A stretch of 64,000 nt of DNA from Nocardiopsis dassonvillei_B (GTDB lineage: Bacteria > Actinomycetota > Actinomycetes > Streptosporangiales > Streptosporangiaceae), in the NCBI RefSeq assembly GCF_964273065.1, contig NZ_OZ186815.1, positions 3,472,001-3,536,000 on the forward strand, given 5' to 3'. Positions 33,846 through 44,151 of the stretch are shown here, piece after piece. The position numbers and the translations under genes are program-made. The notes under the pieces were generated by a model. The model made no database searches. It had not been told where the DNA came from and saw only the letters and a program-made list of their open reading frames with translations. Numbering within the stretch: the stretch's first letter is position 1; each line of letters begins with the position of its first letter.

Positions 33846-33873
33846 GGGGGCGGTCGCCGCGGCGACCGCCCCC
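33846..33873. terminator. Bidirectional terminator between GntR and asd
   Basis: Perfect 13-base arms GGGGGCGGTCGCC and GGCGACCGCCCCC with a 2-base centre, between convergent stop codons. Confidence 0.8.
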
Positions 33874-33895
33874 CCGGACCGGGGTCCCCGTCGGC

Positions 33896-34950
33896 TCAGG
33901 AGGTGAACTCCTGCGCCACGACCTCCGCGATCTGCGCGGTGTTGAGCGCCGCGCCCTTGCGCAGGTTGTCCCCGCACAGGAACAGGTCCAGCGACCTCGG
34001 GTCGTCCAGCGACCGCCGGATGCGGCCCACCCAGGTCGGGTCGGTGCCCACCACGTCGGCCGGGGTCGGGAACTCGCCCTTGGCCGGGTCGTCCAGCACG
34101 GTCACGCCCTCGGCCTTGCCCAGCAGCTCGCGGGCGGCGTCGGCGGTCACCTCCTGGGAGAAGGTGGCGTGCACGGTCAGCGAGTGGGTGGTGATGACCG
34201 GGACCCGCACGCAGGTGGCCGCGACCCGCAGGTCGGGCAGCCCCAGGATCTTGCGGGACTCGTTGCGGACCTTCAGCTCCTCGGAGGACCAGCCCTCGTC
34301 CTTGAGCGAGCCCGCCCACGGCACGACGTTGTAGGCCAGCGGTGCCGGGAACGGGCCCAGCTCGCCCACGGTGGCGCGGACGTCGCCCGCCTTCTCGCCC
34401 AGGGTGCGGTCGGCTCCGACGGCGGCCATCTGGTCGCGCAGGACGTCGATGCCCTCCTGGCCGGCGCCGGAGGCGGCCTGGTAGGAGGAGACCACCAGGT
34501 CGGTGACGCCGTAGGTGCGGTGGAGCGCACCGATGGCGACGATCATCGACAGGGTGGTGCAGTTGGGGTTGCTGATGATGCCGCGCGGCCGGTTGCGGAC
34601 CTGCTCGGCGTTGACCTCGGGCACCACGAGCGGGACGTCCGGGTCCATGCGGAAGGCGCCGGAGTTGTCGACGGCGACCGCGCCGCGGGCGGCGGCGATC
34701 GGCGCCCACTCCTTGGAGACCTCGTCCGGCACGTCGAACATGGCGACGTCGACGCCGTCGAAGACCTCCGGGGCCAGGGCCTGGACGACGACGTCCTCGC
34801 CGCGCACCCGCAGCACCTTGCCGGCGCTGCGCGGGGAGGCGATGAGGCGGATCTCGCCCCACACGTTCTCCCGCCGGGTGAGGATGTCGAGCATGACGGT
34901 GCCGACGGCGCCGGTGGCGCCGACGACGGCCAGGGTGGGAAGACGGTTGC

Positions 34951-34954
<4 letters not shown>
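33896..34954 (-). CDS. asd: Aspartate-semialdehyde dehydrogenase
   Basis: A 352-residue enzyme of usual length that reduces aspartyl phosphate to aspartate semialdehyde with NADPH, on the route to lysine, methionine, threonine and diaminopimelate. The NADP loop VVGATGAVGTVML and the catalytic Cys132 in SNPNCTTL are present, as is the substrate-binding region SSYQAASGAGQEG. Its start codon overlaps the aspartokinase stop by 4 bases, so the first two enzymes of the pathway are translationally coupled. Confidence 0.97.
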
Positions 34955-36222
<1,268 letters not shown>

Positions 36223-36402
36223 GGTCGATGCTCCTGAGGAGTTGGGTTCACAGAGGATTGCAATGGAGTCTAACCGGCGGCGTCTTCGTCACCCCGTCCC
36301 ACCTGGGACGGGACGGCTCGGGGCGTACCGGCGCACCGGGCACGGGTTACCCGATCATCCGGAGAGTACTCATATTTCAGCTCGGTTACGGCGAAATGTG
36401 AG

Positions 36403-37002
36403 CTAGAACTCGAGGCTGCGGCGCCCCTCGAAGGCGCGTCCCAGAGTGACCTCGTCGGCGTATTCGAGATCGCCGCCGACGGGAAGGCCGCTGGCCAACC
36501 GGGTCACTTTGAGACCCATGGGTTTGACCAGGCGGGCGAGGTAGGTGGCGGTCGCCTCCCCCTCGAGATTGGGGTCGGTCGCCAGGATCAGCTCGGTGAC
36601 CTCGCCGTCGGCGAGGCGTTTCATGAGCTCCTTGACCCGCAGGTCGTCCGGACCCACGCCCTCGATCGGGCTGATGGCCCCGCCCAGGACGTGGTAGCGC
36701 CCGCGGAACTCGCGGGTGCGCTCGACGGCGACGACGTCCTTGGACTCCTCGACCACGCAGATGACGGCGGGGTCGCGGCGGGGGTCACGGCAGATCCGGC
36801 ACTGCTCCTCCTCGGCGACGTTGCCGCAGACGGAGCAGAAGCGCACCTTCTCCTTGACCTCGACCAGCGCGCCGACGAGGCGCTTGACGTCCGCGTGCTC
36901 GGCGGCCAGGAGGTGGAAGGCGATGCGCTGCGCGCTTTTCGGACCGACGCCGGGCAGCCGCCCGAGCTCGTCGATCAGATTCTGCACCGCGCCTTCGTAC
37001 AT
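36403..37002 (-). CDS. recR: Recombination protein RecR
   Basis: A 199-residue protein of standard length: helix-hairpin-helix (LGRLPGVGPKSAQRIAFHLL), a four-Cys zinc finger (CSVCGNVAEEEQCRIC) and a Toprim domain (ICVVEESKDVVAVERTREFR, LILATDPNLEGEATATYLAR). With RecO and RecF it loads RecA at gaps. I start it at ATG 37002; the frame upstream is open but not coding. It is 270 bases from the YbaB gene on the same strand, with a hairpin between, so separate transcription is possible despite the conserved neighbourhood. Confidence 0.96.
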   Translation of the reverse strand: MYEGAVQNLIDELGRLPGVGPKSAQRIAFHLLAAEHADVKRLVGALVEVKEKVRFCSVCGNVAEEEQCRICRDPRRDPAVICVVEESKDVVAVERTREFRGRYHVLGGAISPIEGVGPDDLRVKELMKRLADGEVTELILATDPNLEGEATATYLARLVKPMGLKVTRLASGLPVGGDLEYADEVTLGRAFEGRRSLEF

Positions 37003-37159
37003 CGCCCGTCCATTCGGTCGGACCGTTCTGTCGCGGGGCGGTCCGTCACCCCGTACCACCACCGTATAGGGAACGACGACCTTCCGTGTACGGGCCGGGT
37101 CGCCGTCGTCGTCCGCCCCCGGAGCGGAGCGCGGGTCCGGGCCGCCGTACCCCTGGTTC

Positions 37160-37191
37160 GTGCAGGGCGCTCCCCGGGGGGCGCCCTGCAC
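37160..37191. terminator. Hairpin between YbaB and recR
   Basis: Perfect 11-base arms GTGCAGGGCGC and GCGCCCTGCAC around a 10-base loop. No T-run; it may attenuate or end the YbaB transcript. Confidence 0.45.
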
Positions 37192-37271
37192 GGTGGCCGA
37201 ACCGCGGCCGCGGGCCGTCCGCCGAGGACCTCCCGGACCCCGACGGGCCGGCAGGAGCGGAGGGGCGGGGC

Positions 37272-37622
37272 CTAGAAGCCGGGCAGGCCGGGGATGCCGC
37301 CGCCGCCCAGGCCCTGGGTGAGCGGGCCCATCTTCTCCTGCTGGAGCCGCTCGACCTGCGCCTCGGCGTCGCGGATGGCCGCCAGGACCAGGTCCGCGAC
37401 GGTCTCGGCGGTGTCCGACGCGTCGTCGGGGTCCACGGCCTTGGGGTCGATGGTGATGTCCTCGACCTGTCCGCGCCCGCTCAGCGTGACCTTGACCAGG
37501 CCGCCGCCGGAGGTGCCCTCCACCGCGGCCTCGTCCAGGGCCTGCTGGGCCTGCACGAGCTGCTGCTGCATCTGCTGGGCCTGCTGGAGCAGGGCCTGCA
37601 TGTCCATTCCGCCAGGATTCAC
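37272..37622 (-). CDS. YbaB/EbfC nucleoid-associated protein
   Basis: The 116-residue protein has a glutamine-rich N-terminal helix (MQALLQQAQQMQQQLVQAQQ) and the YbaB core (LVKVTLSGRGQVEDITIDPK, VADLVLAAIRDAEAQVERLQ), ending in a Gly-rich tail. YbaB dimers bind DNA and associate with the nucleoid. It starts at GTG 37622, where GGAG sits 6 bases away; ATGs at 37607 and 37601 are alternatives. YbaB next to recR is a common bacterial arrangement. Confidence 0.93.
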   Translation of the reverse strand: MNPGGMDMQALLQQAQQMQQQLVQAQQALDEAAVEGTSGGGLVKVTLSGRGQVEDITIDPKAVDPDDASDTAETVADLVLAAIRDAEAQVERLQQEKMGPLTQGLGGGGIPGLPGF

Positions 37623-37662
37623 GGCCGTCTCCTCGTCGCACCCGCGGTGCCGGGTCTCGATG

Positions 37663-38073
37663 TCATGTCCGTATGCCTGTGAGGGTAACCGGTTCCGGCG
37701 CGGCGGGCGGGCCCGCGGCCGCACGGGCCGCGGCGGCCTCGCCGATGATCGTGTCGAGGGCGTCGCGGGTCCGCTCCAGGGAGCGGACGGCGGCGTCCAC
37801 GCGCTCCCGCTCCGCCCGGAGCATGTCGAGGAGGTCGGGGGCGGGGCCGCCGTTCTCATTGGCGTACATGCAGGGCATGACGCGGCGGACGGTGTCGCTG
37901 TTGAGCCCCGCCGCGTACAGGCAGCGGATGCGCTCGACGCGTTCGACGCTGCCCTCGGCGTACTCCCGGTGCCCGCCCGGGGAGCGCGTGGCGGACAGCA
38001 GGCCCTGCTCCTCGTAGTAGCGCAGGGAGCGGGGGCTGGCCCCGGTCCGCCGGGCGAGTTCGCCGATCCTCAT
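37663..38073 (-). CDS. MerR-family transcriptional regulator
   Basis: The 136-residue protein has the MerR winged helix (MRIGELARRTGASPRSLRYY, EEQGLLSATRSPGGHREYAE) followed by a long dimerisation coiled coil (APDLLDMLRAERERVDAAVR). It has a Cys (VMPCMYANE) but no paired metal-binding Cys loop, so it is more like the redox or drug-sensing members such as SoxR-related and NolA-like regulators. It diverges from the ene-reductase gene, and the 22-base palindrome at 38,108-38,129 lies between them. Confidence 0.9.
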   Translation of the reverse strand: MRIGELARRTGASPRSLRYYEEQGLLSATRSPGGHREYAEGSVERVERIRCLYAAGLNSDTVRRVMPCMYANENGGPAPDLLDMLRAERERVDAAVRSLERTRDALDTIIGEAAAARAAAGPPAAPEPVTLTGIRT

Positions 38074-38107
38074 CGGGCCCTCCCATGAACTGCGTCACAA
38101 ACCCTTG

Positions 38108-38129
38108 AATCTGACACCCGTGTCAGATT
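38108..38129. promoter_or_regulatory. MerR operator, 22-base palindrome
   Basis: Arms AATCTGACAC and GTGTCAGATT are perfectly symmetric around CC, between the MerR and ene-reductase genes and 13 bases before the reductase start. MerR activators typically sit between -35 and -10, which fits this position. Confidence 0.78.
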
Positions 38130-38142
38130 TTACGCTCACGCC

Positions 38143-39303
38143 ATGACGACGACAACGGCGCGGACCGCCACGCACACCGCGCAGACCCACCCGCTGCTCA
38201 CGCCCCACGACCTCTCCGGGCTCACCCTGCCCAACCGGGTGGTCATGGCCCCCATGACCCGGCTGCGCGCCGACCGGGACGGCGTGCCCACCCCGCTGAT
38301 GGCCGAGTACTACCGCCAGCGCGCCGGGGCCGGACTCATCGTCTCCGAGGGGATCGCCCCGGAGCCCGGCGGGCGCATCCACCCCCTCCAGCCCGGTCTG
38401 GACACCGCCGGGCAGATCGAGGCCTGGCGTCCGGTGACCGGGGGCGTGCACGCGGCCGGCGGCCGGATCTTCGCGCAGATCATGCACGGCGGGCGCAACA
38501 GCCATCCCGCCAACCTTCCCGGCGACCGGACCCCGGTCGCCCCCTCCGCGGTCGCCGCCCCCGGCCGGGTGCACACCCTCGGGGGCAAGGCCGACCCGGT
38601 CGCCCCGCGGGCCCTGACCGCCCGGCAGGCACGGGACCTCGCCGAGGGGCACGCGGAGGCGGCCCGCCGGGCGCTGCGCGCCGGTTTCGACGGGATCGAG
38701 ATCCACGGGGCGAACAGCTACCTCGTCCACCAGTTCCTGGCCGACGGGACCAACCTGCGCACCGACCGGTACGGCGGTTCGGTGGCCGGGCGCATCCGGT
38801 TCGCGGTGGAGGCGGTCGAGGCGGCGGCCGACGCGATCGGGGCGCACCGGGTGGGGTTGCGCATATCCCCCGGCAACCCGGAAGGTGGAATGGTGGAGCG
38901 GGACCCCGCTCCCGTGTACCGGGCGCTGCTGGCGGCCCTGGCCCCACTCGGCCTGGCCTACCTGCACGTCAGCGACGATCCGCGCTACCCCGCGCTGGAC
39001 GACCTGCGGCCCCGGTGGGCGGGCACCCTGGTGGGCAACACCGGGGAGCACGTCGAGACCACACAGGAGAGCGCCACCGCGCTCGTCGCCTCGGGCCGGG
39101 CCGACCTGGTGTCGGTGGGGCGGCCCTACATCTTCAACCCCGACGTGGTGGAGCGCATCGCGGCCGGGGTGGCATGGACGCCGATTCGGGGAAAGGACTA
39201 CCACTACGGCAGCGGTCCGCACGGATATGTGGACCTTCCCCGGCACGATGAGGTTGCAACTCTCCGAATGTCCGTTTCCACCAGCGAAAATATCGAAGAG
39301 TAG
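38143..39303 (+). CDS. Old-yellow-enzyme family ene-reductase
   Basis: The 386-residue FMN enzyme has the OYE barrel signatures LPNRVVMAPMTRLRAD, AQIMHGGRNSHP, GFDGIEIHGANSYLVHQFLA with RTDRYGGSVAGR, and LVSVGRPYIFNPD. It reduces activated C=C bonds of electrophiles using NAD(P)H. The MerR regulator next door suggests induction by such electrophiles. The ATG at 38143 is very close to the operator and has no ribosome site, so it is probably leaderless. Confidence 0.92.
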   Translation: MTTTTARTATHTAQTHPLLTPHDLSGLTLPNRVVMAPMTRLRADRDGVPTPLMAEYYRQRAGAGLIVSEGIAPEPGGRIHPLQPGLDTAGQIEAWRPVTGGVHAAGGRIFAQIMHGGRNSHPANLPGDRTPVAPSAVAAPGRVHTLGGKADPVAPRALTARQARDLAEGHAEAARRALRAGFDGIEIHGANSYLVHQFLADGTNLRTDRYGGSVAGRIRFAVEAVEAAADAIGAHRVGLRISPGNPEGGMVERDPAPVYRALLAALAPLGLAYLHVSDDPRYPALDDLRPRWAGTLVGNTGEHVETTQESATALVASGRADLVSVGRPYIFNPDVVERIAAGVAWTPIRGKDYHYGSGPHGYVDLPRHDEVATLRMSVSTSENIEE

Positions 39304-39407
39304 CGATAAAATCACTGCCGGTTGAAATCGTGCCCCGCGGGGCACAACCGTCCCGGCGGTGTGCGCGAACACCGCCGGTCAGAACAACAGGCACGGGGGT
39401 CGAGGAC

Positions 39408-40607
39408 GTGTTGACCGCACGAGAGCGCCATTCGGCGCTGATCGAGGCGATGATCGCGGACGGCACCCTGGTCGACGCCCCGCTCATCGAGGCGTTCCGA
39501 TCGGTGCCGCGGCACCGGTTCATACCCGAGACCGGGGCGCTGACCGCCCACGGGACCGCACTCAACGCGGCCAGTGACCCCGACCTGTGGTTATCCGCCG
39601 TCTACGCCGACAACGCCATCGTCACCCGGGTGGACGAACCCGGCGTGCTCACCCCCCGCGAGGAGCAGCCCGCCCCCGGGGACCGTCCGCTCCGGGAGCG
39701 CGGGGTGCCCGAACAGCGGCGCCCCGCCCCCGACCGGGCGACCTCCTCCAGCGCGGCGCCCACCGTCCTGGCCCGGATGCTGGAACTGGCCGACCTGGCC
39801 CGCGGGCTGAGGGTTCTGGAGGTCGGCACCGGCACCGGCTGGAACACGGCGCTGCTGGCGCACCGGCTGGGCGACTCCGCCGTGGTGTCCGTGGAGGTCG
39901 ACGAGCTCCTGGCCCGGACCGCCCGGGAGACCCTGCGCACCGAGGGCTACACCCCGGCGGTGCGCGTCGGCGACGGTTACGAGGGGCTGCCCGAGCAGGC
40001 CCCCTACGACCGGATCGTCTCGTCCTGCGGGGTGCGCCGTGTCCCGCCCGCCTGGATCGCCCAGCTCGTCCCGGGCGGGCTGGCCGTGTGCCCCTGGGGC
40101 CTGCTGGAGGGCGCCGGCGTGCTCGCCCGCCTCGTGTGCCCCGGCGACGGGACCGCCCGGGCGAGCTTCCACGGCGGCGTCGGGTTCGTGCCGCTGCGCA
40201 CGCCCGGCCCCCGGCTCCCCCCCGTTCGCGACGCGGGGCAGCAGCCCGACGAGTACCGGCTCACCCAGAAGGACCCCGTGGCGCCGCTGATGGCCTTCCC
40301 GTCGGCGTTCGCGCTGTCGGTGATGGTCCCCGACTGGCGGCTGCGACGCCGGTGGATCGGAACCGGGTCGGGGGTGTGGGTGTGCGACCGGGCCGGGGAC
40401 TCCTGGGTCCGCGTGTACCCCTACGGCACCTCGTGGATGATCGAGCAGGGCGGGCCGCGCAGTATCTGGGACGAGTTCGAGGAAGCGCTGGAGGAATGGG
40501 GGCGGCTGGGCTCGCCCGGCCCCGACCGCTTCGGGCTGTCGGTGGACGGGGACGGGGCGCACCGGGTGTGGCTGGGGTCGCCCGACCACCCCGGCTGGCC
40601 GGTCTGA
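39408..40607 (+). CDS. PCMT-like protein methyltransferase, 399 aa
   Basis: The N-terminal part (RERHSALIEAMIADGTLVDA, FRSVPRHRFIPE) and SAM-binding core (LEVGTGTGWNTALLAHRLGD, VSVEVDELLARTARETL) are those of protein-L-isoaspartate O-methyltransferases. About 150 extra C-terminal residues (LSVMVPDWRLRRRWIGTGSG) resemble the long actinomycete forms, some of which act on lanthipeptide precursors. No lanthipeptide synthetase or precursor gene is nearby, so the substrate is open. I start at GTG 39408 behind GGGGG; TTG 39411 is equivalent. Confidence 0.85.
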   Translation: MLTARERHSALIEAMIADGTLVDAPLIEAFRSVPRHRFIPETGALTAHGTALNAASDPDLWLSAVYADNAIVTRVDEPGVLTPREEQPAPGDRPLRERGVPEQRRPAPDRATSSSAAPTVLARMLELADLARGLRVLEVGTGTGWNTALLAHRLGDSAVVSVEVDELLARTARETLRTEGYTPAVRVGDGYEGLPEQAPYDRIVSSCGVRRVPPAWIAQLVPGGLAVCPWGLLEGAGVLARLVCPGDGTARASFHGGVGFVPLRTPGPRLPPVRDAGQQPDEYRLTQKDPVAPLMAFPSAFALSVMVPDWRLRRRWIGTGSGVWVCDRAGDSWVRVYPYGTSWMIEQGGPRSIWDEFEEALEEWGRLGSPGPDRFGLSVDGDGAHRVWLGSPDHPGWPV

Positions 40608-40642
40608 GCACCGGTCCGTCCCCGGGGCGGGGCCGGACCACG

Positions 40643-40680
40643 CCGGTGCCCCCGGACCGGGAGCGGTCCGGGGGCACCGG
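40643..40680. terminator. Bidirectional terminator, 17-bp stem
   Basis: Perfect arms CCGGTGCCCCCGGACCG and CGGTCCGGGGGCACCGG around GGAG. It lies between convergent genes for the methyltransferase and a 68-residue protein. Confidence 0.82.
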
Positions 40681-40709
40681 GACGGGGAAGCGGCCCTGCG
40701 CCGGGTCCG

Positions 40710-40916
40710 CTACTTCTCGGCGGCCGCGCCGGAGTCCTCGGAGCCCTCGGGCCTCTCGGCCTGGGTGCGCTCCTTGATCTTGCGCAGCAGGTCCTCCTTG
40801 CGGCGGCGGGCGTCGTCGCTGGGGCCGCTGGGGCCGCCCTTGGCGCCCTTCGCGGAGGAACGGGAGACGCCCCGCCCGCCGCCCAGGCCGAGGAGATTGT
40901 CGTTGTTGCGGGCCAT
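40710..40916 (-). CDS. Small basic protein, DUF6243-like, 68 aa
   Basis: The sequence begins MARNNDNLLGLGGGRGVSRS and ends in a charged helix (RRRKEDLLRKIKERTQAERP). The N-terminal NNLLGxGG pattern matches small actinobacterial proteins of the DUF6243 type. No function is known. GGGAGG-like sequence precedes the ATG. Confidence 0.65.
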   Translation of the reverse strand: MARNNDNLLGLGGGRGVSRSSAKGAKGGPSGPSDDARRRKEDLLRKIKERTQAERPEGSEDSGAAAEK

Positions 40917-40986
40917 GGGACCTCCCCCTGGGCGAGTCTCGGCTCGCCCTGTACTGTGCCGGTCCCCTGAAGGTTACCGCCAGCAA

Positions 40987-41002
40987 GACGATACGTCTCG
41001 TC
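40987..41002. promoter_or_regulatory. Imperfect palindrome, probable TetR operator
   Basis: GACGATAC-GTCTCGTC is symmetric at 14 of 16 positions. It lies 26 bases before the TetR start. A TAACGT hexamer at 41,014-41,019 could be the -10, making the operator overlap the -35. Confidence 0.5.
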
Positions 41003-41027
41003 CTTTTCTGGGGCTAACGTGGGAGGT

Positions 41028-41696
41028 ATGGCACAGACCAGCACTCCGGGAGAACCGGCGCGGCCCGCCCCGAACCCCGGCCGCCGCAGCGAGCGGGCAC
41101 GCCGGGCCATCCTCACCGCTGCGGGCGAGCTGCTGGGCGAGGTCGGCTACGCCCGGCTGACCATGGAGGCGATCGCCTCCCGGGCCCGCGTCGGCAAGCA
41201 GACCATCTACCGCTGGTGGCCGACCAAGGCCGCGGTGGTGTTCGACGTGTTCACCGAGATGACCGGCGGGAGCGCGGGCGACCCGCTGCCCGACACCGGC
41301 GACCTGGACGCCGACCTGCGCACCGTACTGCACGCGATCGTCGACGAGTTCGCCGACCCGCTCATGGACCGCATCAACCGCGTGCTCGTCGCGGAGGTGC
41401 AGACCGACCCGGAACTGGCCGAGAGCGTGATGGAGATGCTGCTGCGCCCCAACCTCCGGGCCTTCGAGGAGCGGATGCAGGCCGCCCGCGCGGCCGGACA
41501 GATCGCCTCCGGGACCGATCCGGCCCTGGCCGTGGACCTGCTGCTGGCGCCGGTGCAGCAGCGGTGGCTCATGCGGAGCGGGGAGCTGACGCACGCGTAC
41601 GTGGACGCCCTCGTCGACACCGTGATGCACGCCCTGCGGTCGGAGGACCGGCCGGGGGACACCGTGCCCCCGGGGGAGGACGGCTCGGCGTCCTGA
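41028..41696 (+). CDS. TetR-family transcriptional regulator
   Basis: The 222-residue protein has a TetR helix-turn-helix (RRAILTAAGELLGEVGYARL, TMEAIASRARVGKQTIYRWW, PTKAAVVFDVF) and a C-terminal domain with QTDPELAESVMEMLLRPN, as in TetR_C_16/AcrR-like actinobacterial repressors. The ATG at 41028 follows GGGAGG by one base only; a GTG at 41019 or a leaderless start at 41028 are both possible. Adjacent genes do not reveal a target beyond itself. Confidence 0.88.
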   Translation: MAQTSTPGEPARPAPNPGRRSERARRAILTAAGELLGEVGYARLTMEAIASRARVGKQTIYRWWPTKAAVVFDVFTEMTGGSAGDPLPDTGDLDADLRTVLHAIVDEFADPLMDRINRVLVAEVQTDPELAESVMEMLLRPNLRAFEERMQAARAAGQIASGTDPALAVDLLLAPVQQRWLMRSGELTHAYVDALVDTVMHALRSEDRPGDTVPPGEDGSAS

Positions 41697-41717
41697 CCCC
41701 CGCGGGGAGGCCGCGGA

Positions 41718-43853
41718 TCACAGGGAGGCGTCGTCGGGGGCGCCGTGCTCGATCTCCTCGATGACCTTGCCGCCGAGGTGCGTCTCGATGAGGGCGGCGC
41801 CCGCGCCCGGGGGCGGCGGTGCGTCCGACCGGGCCGGGCCCGGGGAGCCGACCGGTGCGGGAGCCGGTGCGGCGGCCGGAGCGGCGGGTGCGGCGGCGGC
41901 CGGGGCCCGCTCCGGAGCGGTGGCGCGCGCGGCGGTGGCGCCCGCCGGCTCGGGCCCGAAGTCCTCCGGCGGCGGGGCGGCCGCGGCGTCCTCGTACGGG
42001 TCCGGCGGCGGCTCCTGCAGTCCGGTGACGATGCGGTCCGGCGGCGGCCCCGCCGGAGCCTCCTGCGGCCGGGCCTGCGGCTCCGGCGGGGTCGGGCGCT
42101 CCGGGGCGGCCGGCGCCGGTGCGTCCTGCCGCGGGGCCGCGGGCTGCGGGGCGTCCCAGCCCGCCAGCTCGGCGCGCCGGGCGGGGGCCGGGCCGCCTCC
42201 CCCGGAGACGGCGGTCACCCGCACCTCCATGCCCAGCACCTGCCGGACCGCGGAGGCCACCACCTGGTCGCTGCCGCTGTTGCCGAAGCCCCGGGCCTCG
42301 TTGGGCCGGGAGAAGCCGAGGACGACGGCGTTGCCCTCCATGCCGACCGGGCGCACGTCGCTGCCGCTCAGCACCATCCAGGTGAAGCGGCGCAGCCCCT
42401 TGACCGCGTCCAGGATCTGCGGCCAGGCGCTCTGGATCCGGCCCAGGTCCGCCGAACCGCCGCCCTGCGGTGCGGCGGAGGCGGGCGCCGGTGCGGCCGG
42501 GACCGGTTCGCGCCGGGCCGGGGCTGCGTCCCAGCCGTCGGGCTCGGCGGCCTGCGGCTGCGGAGCACGGGCCGGGGCCTGCGGCGGCTCCGGCCGTTCC
42601 TGCGGAGCGGGCCGGGCCTGCGGCTGCGGCGCCTGGGGCTGGGGTGCCGGGGCGGCCGGGGGCGCCTGGGCGGCGGGCGCCGCCATCGGCCCCGCGGCGA
42701 TCCGCCGCTCCATCTGCTCCAGCCGGGCCAGCAGCGCGCCCTGGTCGCCGTCGGCCGACGGCAGCAGGATGCGCGAGCACATCAGCTCCAGCACCAGCCG
42801 CGGGGCCGTCGCCCCGCGCATTTCCGTCAGTCCCTGGTTGAGGAGGTCGGCGCCCCTGGTCAGCTCCGCCGGGCCCAGCCGGGCCGCCTGCGCCTTCATC
42901 TGGTCGGCGGACTCGGCCGCCACGTTCACCAGTCCCTTGTCCAGAGCGTCCGGGACCGCGGCGAGCACCACCAGGTCGCGGAACCGCTCCAGCAGGTCCG
43001 TGGCGAACCGGCGGGGGTCGTGGCCGCCCTCCACCATCCGGTCGATCAGGGAGAACACCGCGGCGCCGTCGCGGGCGCCCAGGGCGTCCACCATCTCCCC
43101 GAGCAGGCTGGAGTCGGTGTAGCCCAGCAGGGACACCGCGCCCTCCCGGGTGATGCCCTGGTCGTCCGAGCCCGCGATGAGCTGGTCCAGCACCGACAGG
43201 GTGTCGCGGGCCGAGCCCGCCCCCGCCCGCACCACCAGCGGCAGCGCCGCCGGGTCGTAGGGCACCTTCTCCTGCTCCAGGAGGTCCTCCATCAGCTCCC
43301 GGAGGGTGCTCGGCGGGATCAGCCGGAACGGGTAGTGGTGGGTGCGCGACCGGATCGTGCCGATGACCTTCTCCGGCTCGGTGGTCGCGAACACGAACTT
43401 CAGATGCGGCGGGGGCTCCTCCACCAGCTTCAGCAGCGCGTTGAAGCCCTCGCGGGTCACCATGTGCGCCTCGTCGATGATGTACACCTTGTAGCGCGAG
43501 CTGACCGGCGCGAAGAACGCTCGTTCGCGCAGGTCGCGGGCGTCGTCCACACCACCGTGGGAAGCCGCGTCGATCTCGATGACGTCGATGCTGCCGCCGC
43601 CGTCGGGCGCCAGCGCCACACACGAGTCGCACTCGCCGCACGGGTCCGGGGTGGGGCCCTGGGCGCAGTTCAGGGAGCGGGCCAGGATGCGCGCGCTGGT
43701 GGTCTTGCCGCAGCCCCGGGGGCCGCTGAACAGGTACGCGTGGTTGATGCGGCCGCTGCGCAGCGCCTGGCGCAGCGGTTCGGTCACGTGCTCCTGTCCG
43801 CGCACCTCGGCGAACGTCGCGGGACGGTACTTGCGGTACAGCGCGATGCTCAC
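41718..43853 (-). CDS. dnaX: DNA polymerase III subunits gamma and tau
   Basis: A 711-residue clamp-loader ATPase. Walker A GPRGCGKTTSARIL, the four-Cys zinc module (CAQGPTPDPCGECDSC), DEAH-like YIIDEAHMVTREG and sensor FVFATTEPEKVIGTIRSRTH are in order, followed by domain III. The C-terminal third is Pro/Ala/Gln-rich, typical of the actinomycete tau part that contacts the polymerase and helicase. I see no clear frameshift site for a separate gamma. The SRP RNA gene lies upstream on the same strand. Confidence 0.97.
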   Translation of the reverse strand: MSIALYRKYRPATFAEVRGQEHVTEPLRQALRSGRINHAYLFSGPRGCGKTTSARILARSLNCAQGPTPDPCGECDSCVALAPDGGGSIDVIEIDAASHGGVDDARDLRERAFFAPVSSRYKVYIIDEAHMVTREGFNALLKLVEEPPPHLKFVFATTEPEKVIGTIRSRTHHYPFRLIPPSTLRELMEDLLEQEKVPYDPAALPLVVRAGAGSARDTLSVLDQLIAGSDDQGITREGAVSLLGYTDSSLLGEMVDALGARDGAAVFSLIDRMVEGGHDPRRFATDLLERFRDLVVLAAVPDALDKGLVNVAAESADQMKAQAARLGPAELTRGADLLNQGLTEMRGATAPRLVLELMCSRILLPSADGDQGALLARLEQMERRIAAGPMAAPAAQAPPAAPAPQPQAPQPQARPAPQERPEPPQAPARAPQPQAAEPDGWDAAPARREPVPAAPAPASAAPQGGGSADLGRIQSAWPQILDAVKGLRRFTWMVLSGSDVRPVGMEGNAVVLGFSRPNEARGFGNSGSDQVVASAVRQVLGMEVRVTAVSGGGGPAPARRAELAGWDAPQPAAPRQDAPAPAAPERPTPPEPQARPQEAPAGPPPDRIVTGLQEPPPDPYEDAAAAPPPEDFGPEPAGATAARATAPERAPAAAAPAAPAAAPAPAPVGSPGPARSDAPPPPGAGAALIETHLGGKVIEEIEHGAPDDASL

Positions 43854-43966
43854 GGCGTGATCACTCCCCTGGTCCCTGCCACGGGTCCATTCAACCCGCG
43901 AGCACCGACAGCTCGCGCCGGTTCCGGGAAGGAACCGGGGGTGGACCGGGCCGGAGAAAACAGAAA

Positions 43967-44056
43967 GGACCCCCCGCGCACCCGCCAGAGCCCACTTATC
44001 CTTGCTGCCTTCCGGCCCTGGGGAGGTTCATGGGGTGACGCCGCACGAGGGGTCTG
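43967..44056 (-). ncRNA. ffs: Signal recognition particle RNA (4.5S type)
   Basis: The minus strand carries the invariant SRP apical sequence GGAAGGCAGCAAGGATAAG (43,995-44,013), flanked by pairing arms CCCCAGGGCC/GGGCTCTGG and an outer stem GACCCC/GGGGTC. This is the short bacterial SRP RNA, bound by Ffh for membrane targeting. Ends are estimated from the outer stem to within a few bases. A T-rich tail (CCTTTCTGTTTTC) follows the 3' end, fitting termination. The location upstream of dnaX is usual in actinomycetes. Confidence 0.92.
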
Positions 44057-44151
44057 CCCAGCAGTCTATCCGAACACCGGGGTGCTCGGGCAAGCGGCCG
44101 GGTCCGGCCGCCCGGTGGCCATCCGACGGGACATGACGGGATGATGGGCGC

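Noticed and set aside
36223..36402. A lysine or other riboswitch in front of aspartokinase
   Set aside because: The 180-base region shows no conserved riboswitch core or alternative terminator that I can recognise.
39408..40916. A lanthipeptide cluster suggested by the PCMT-like enzyme
   Set aside because: The small protein at 40,710-40,916 lacks cysteines and a leader pattern, and no dehydratase or cyclase gene exists in the window.
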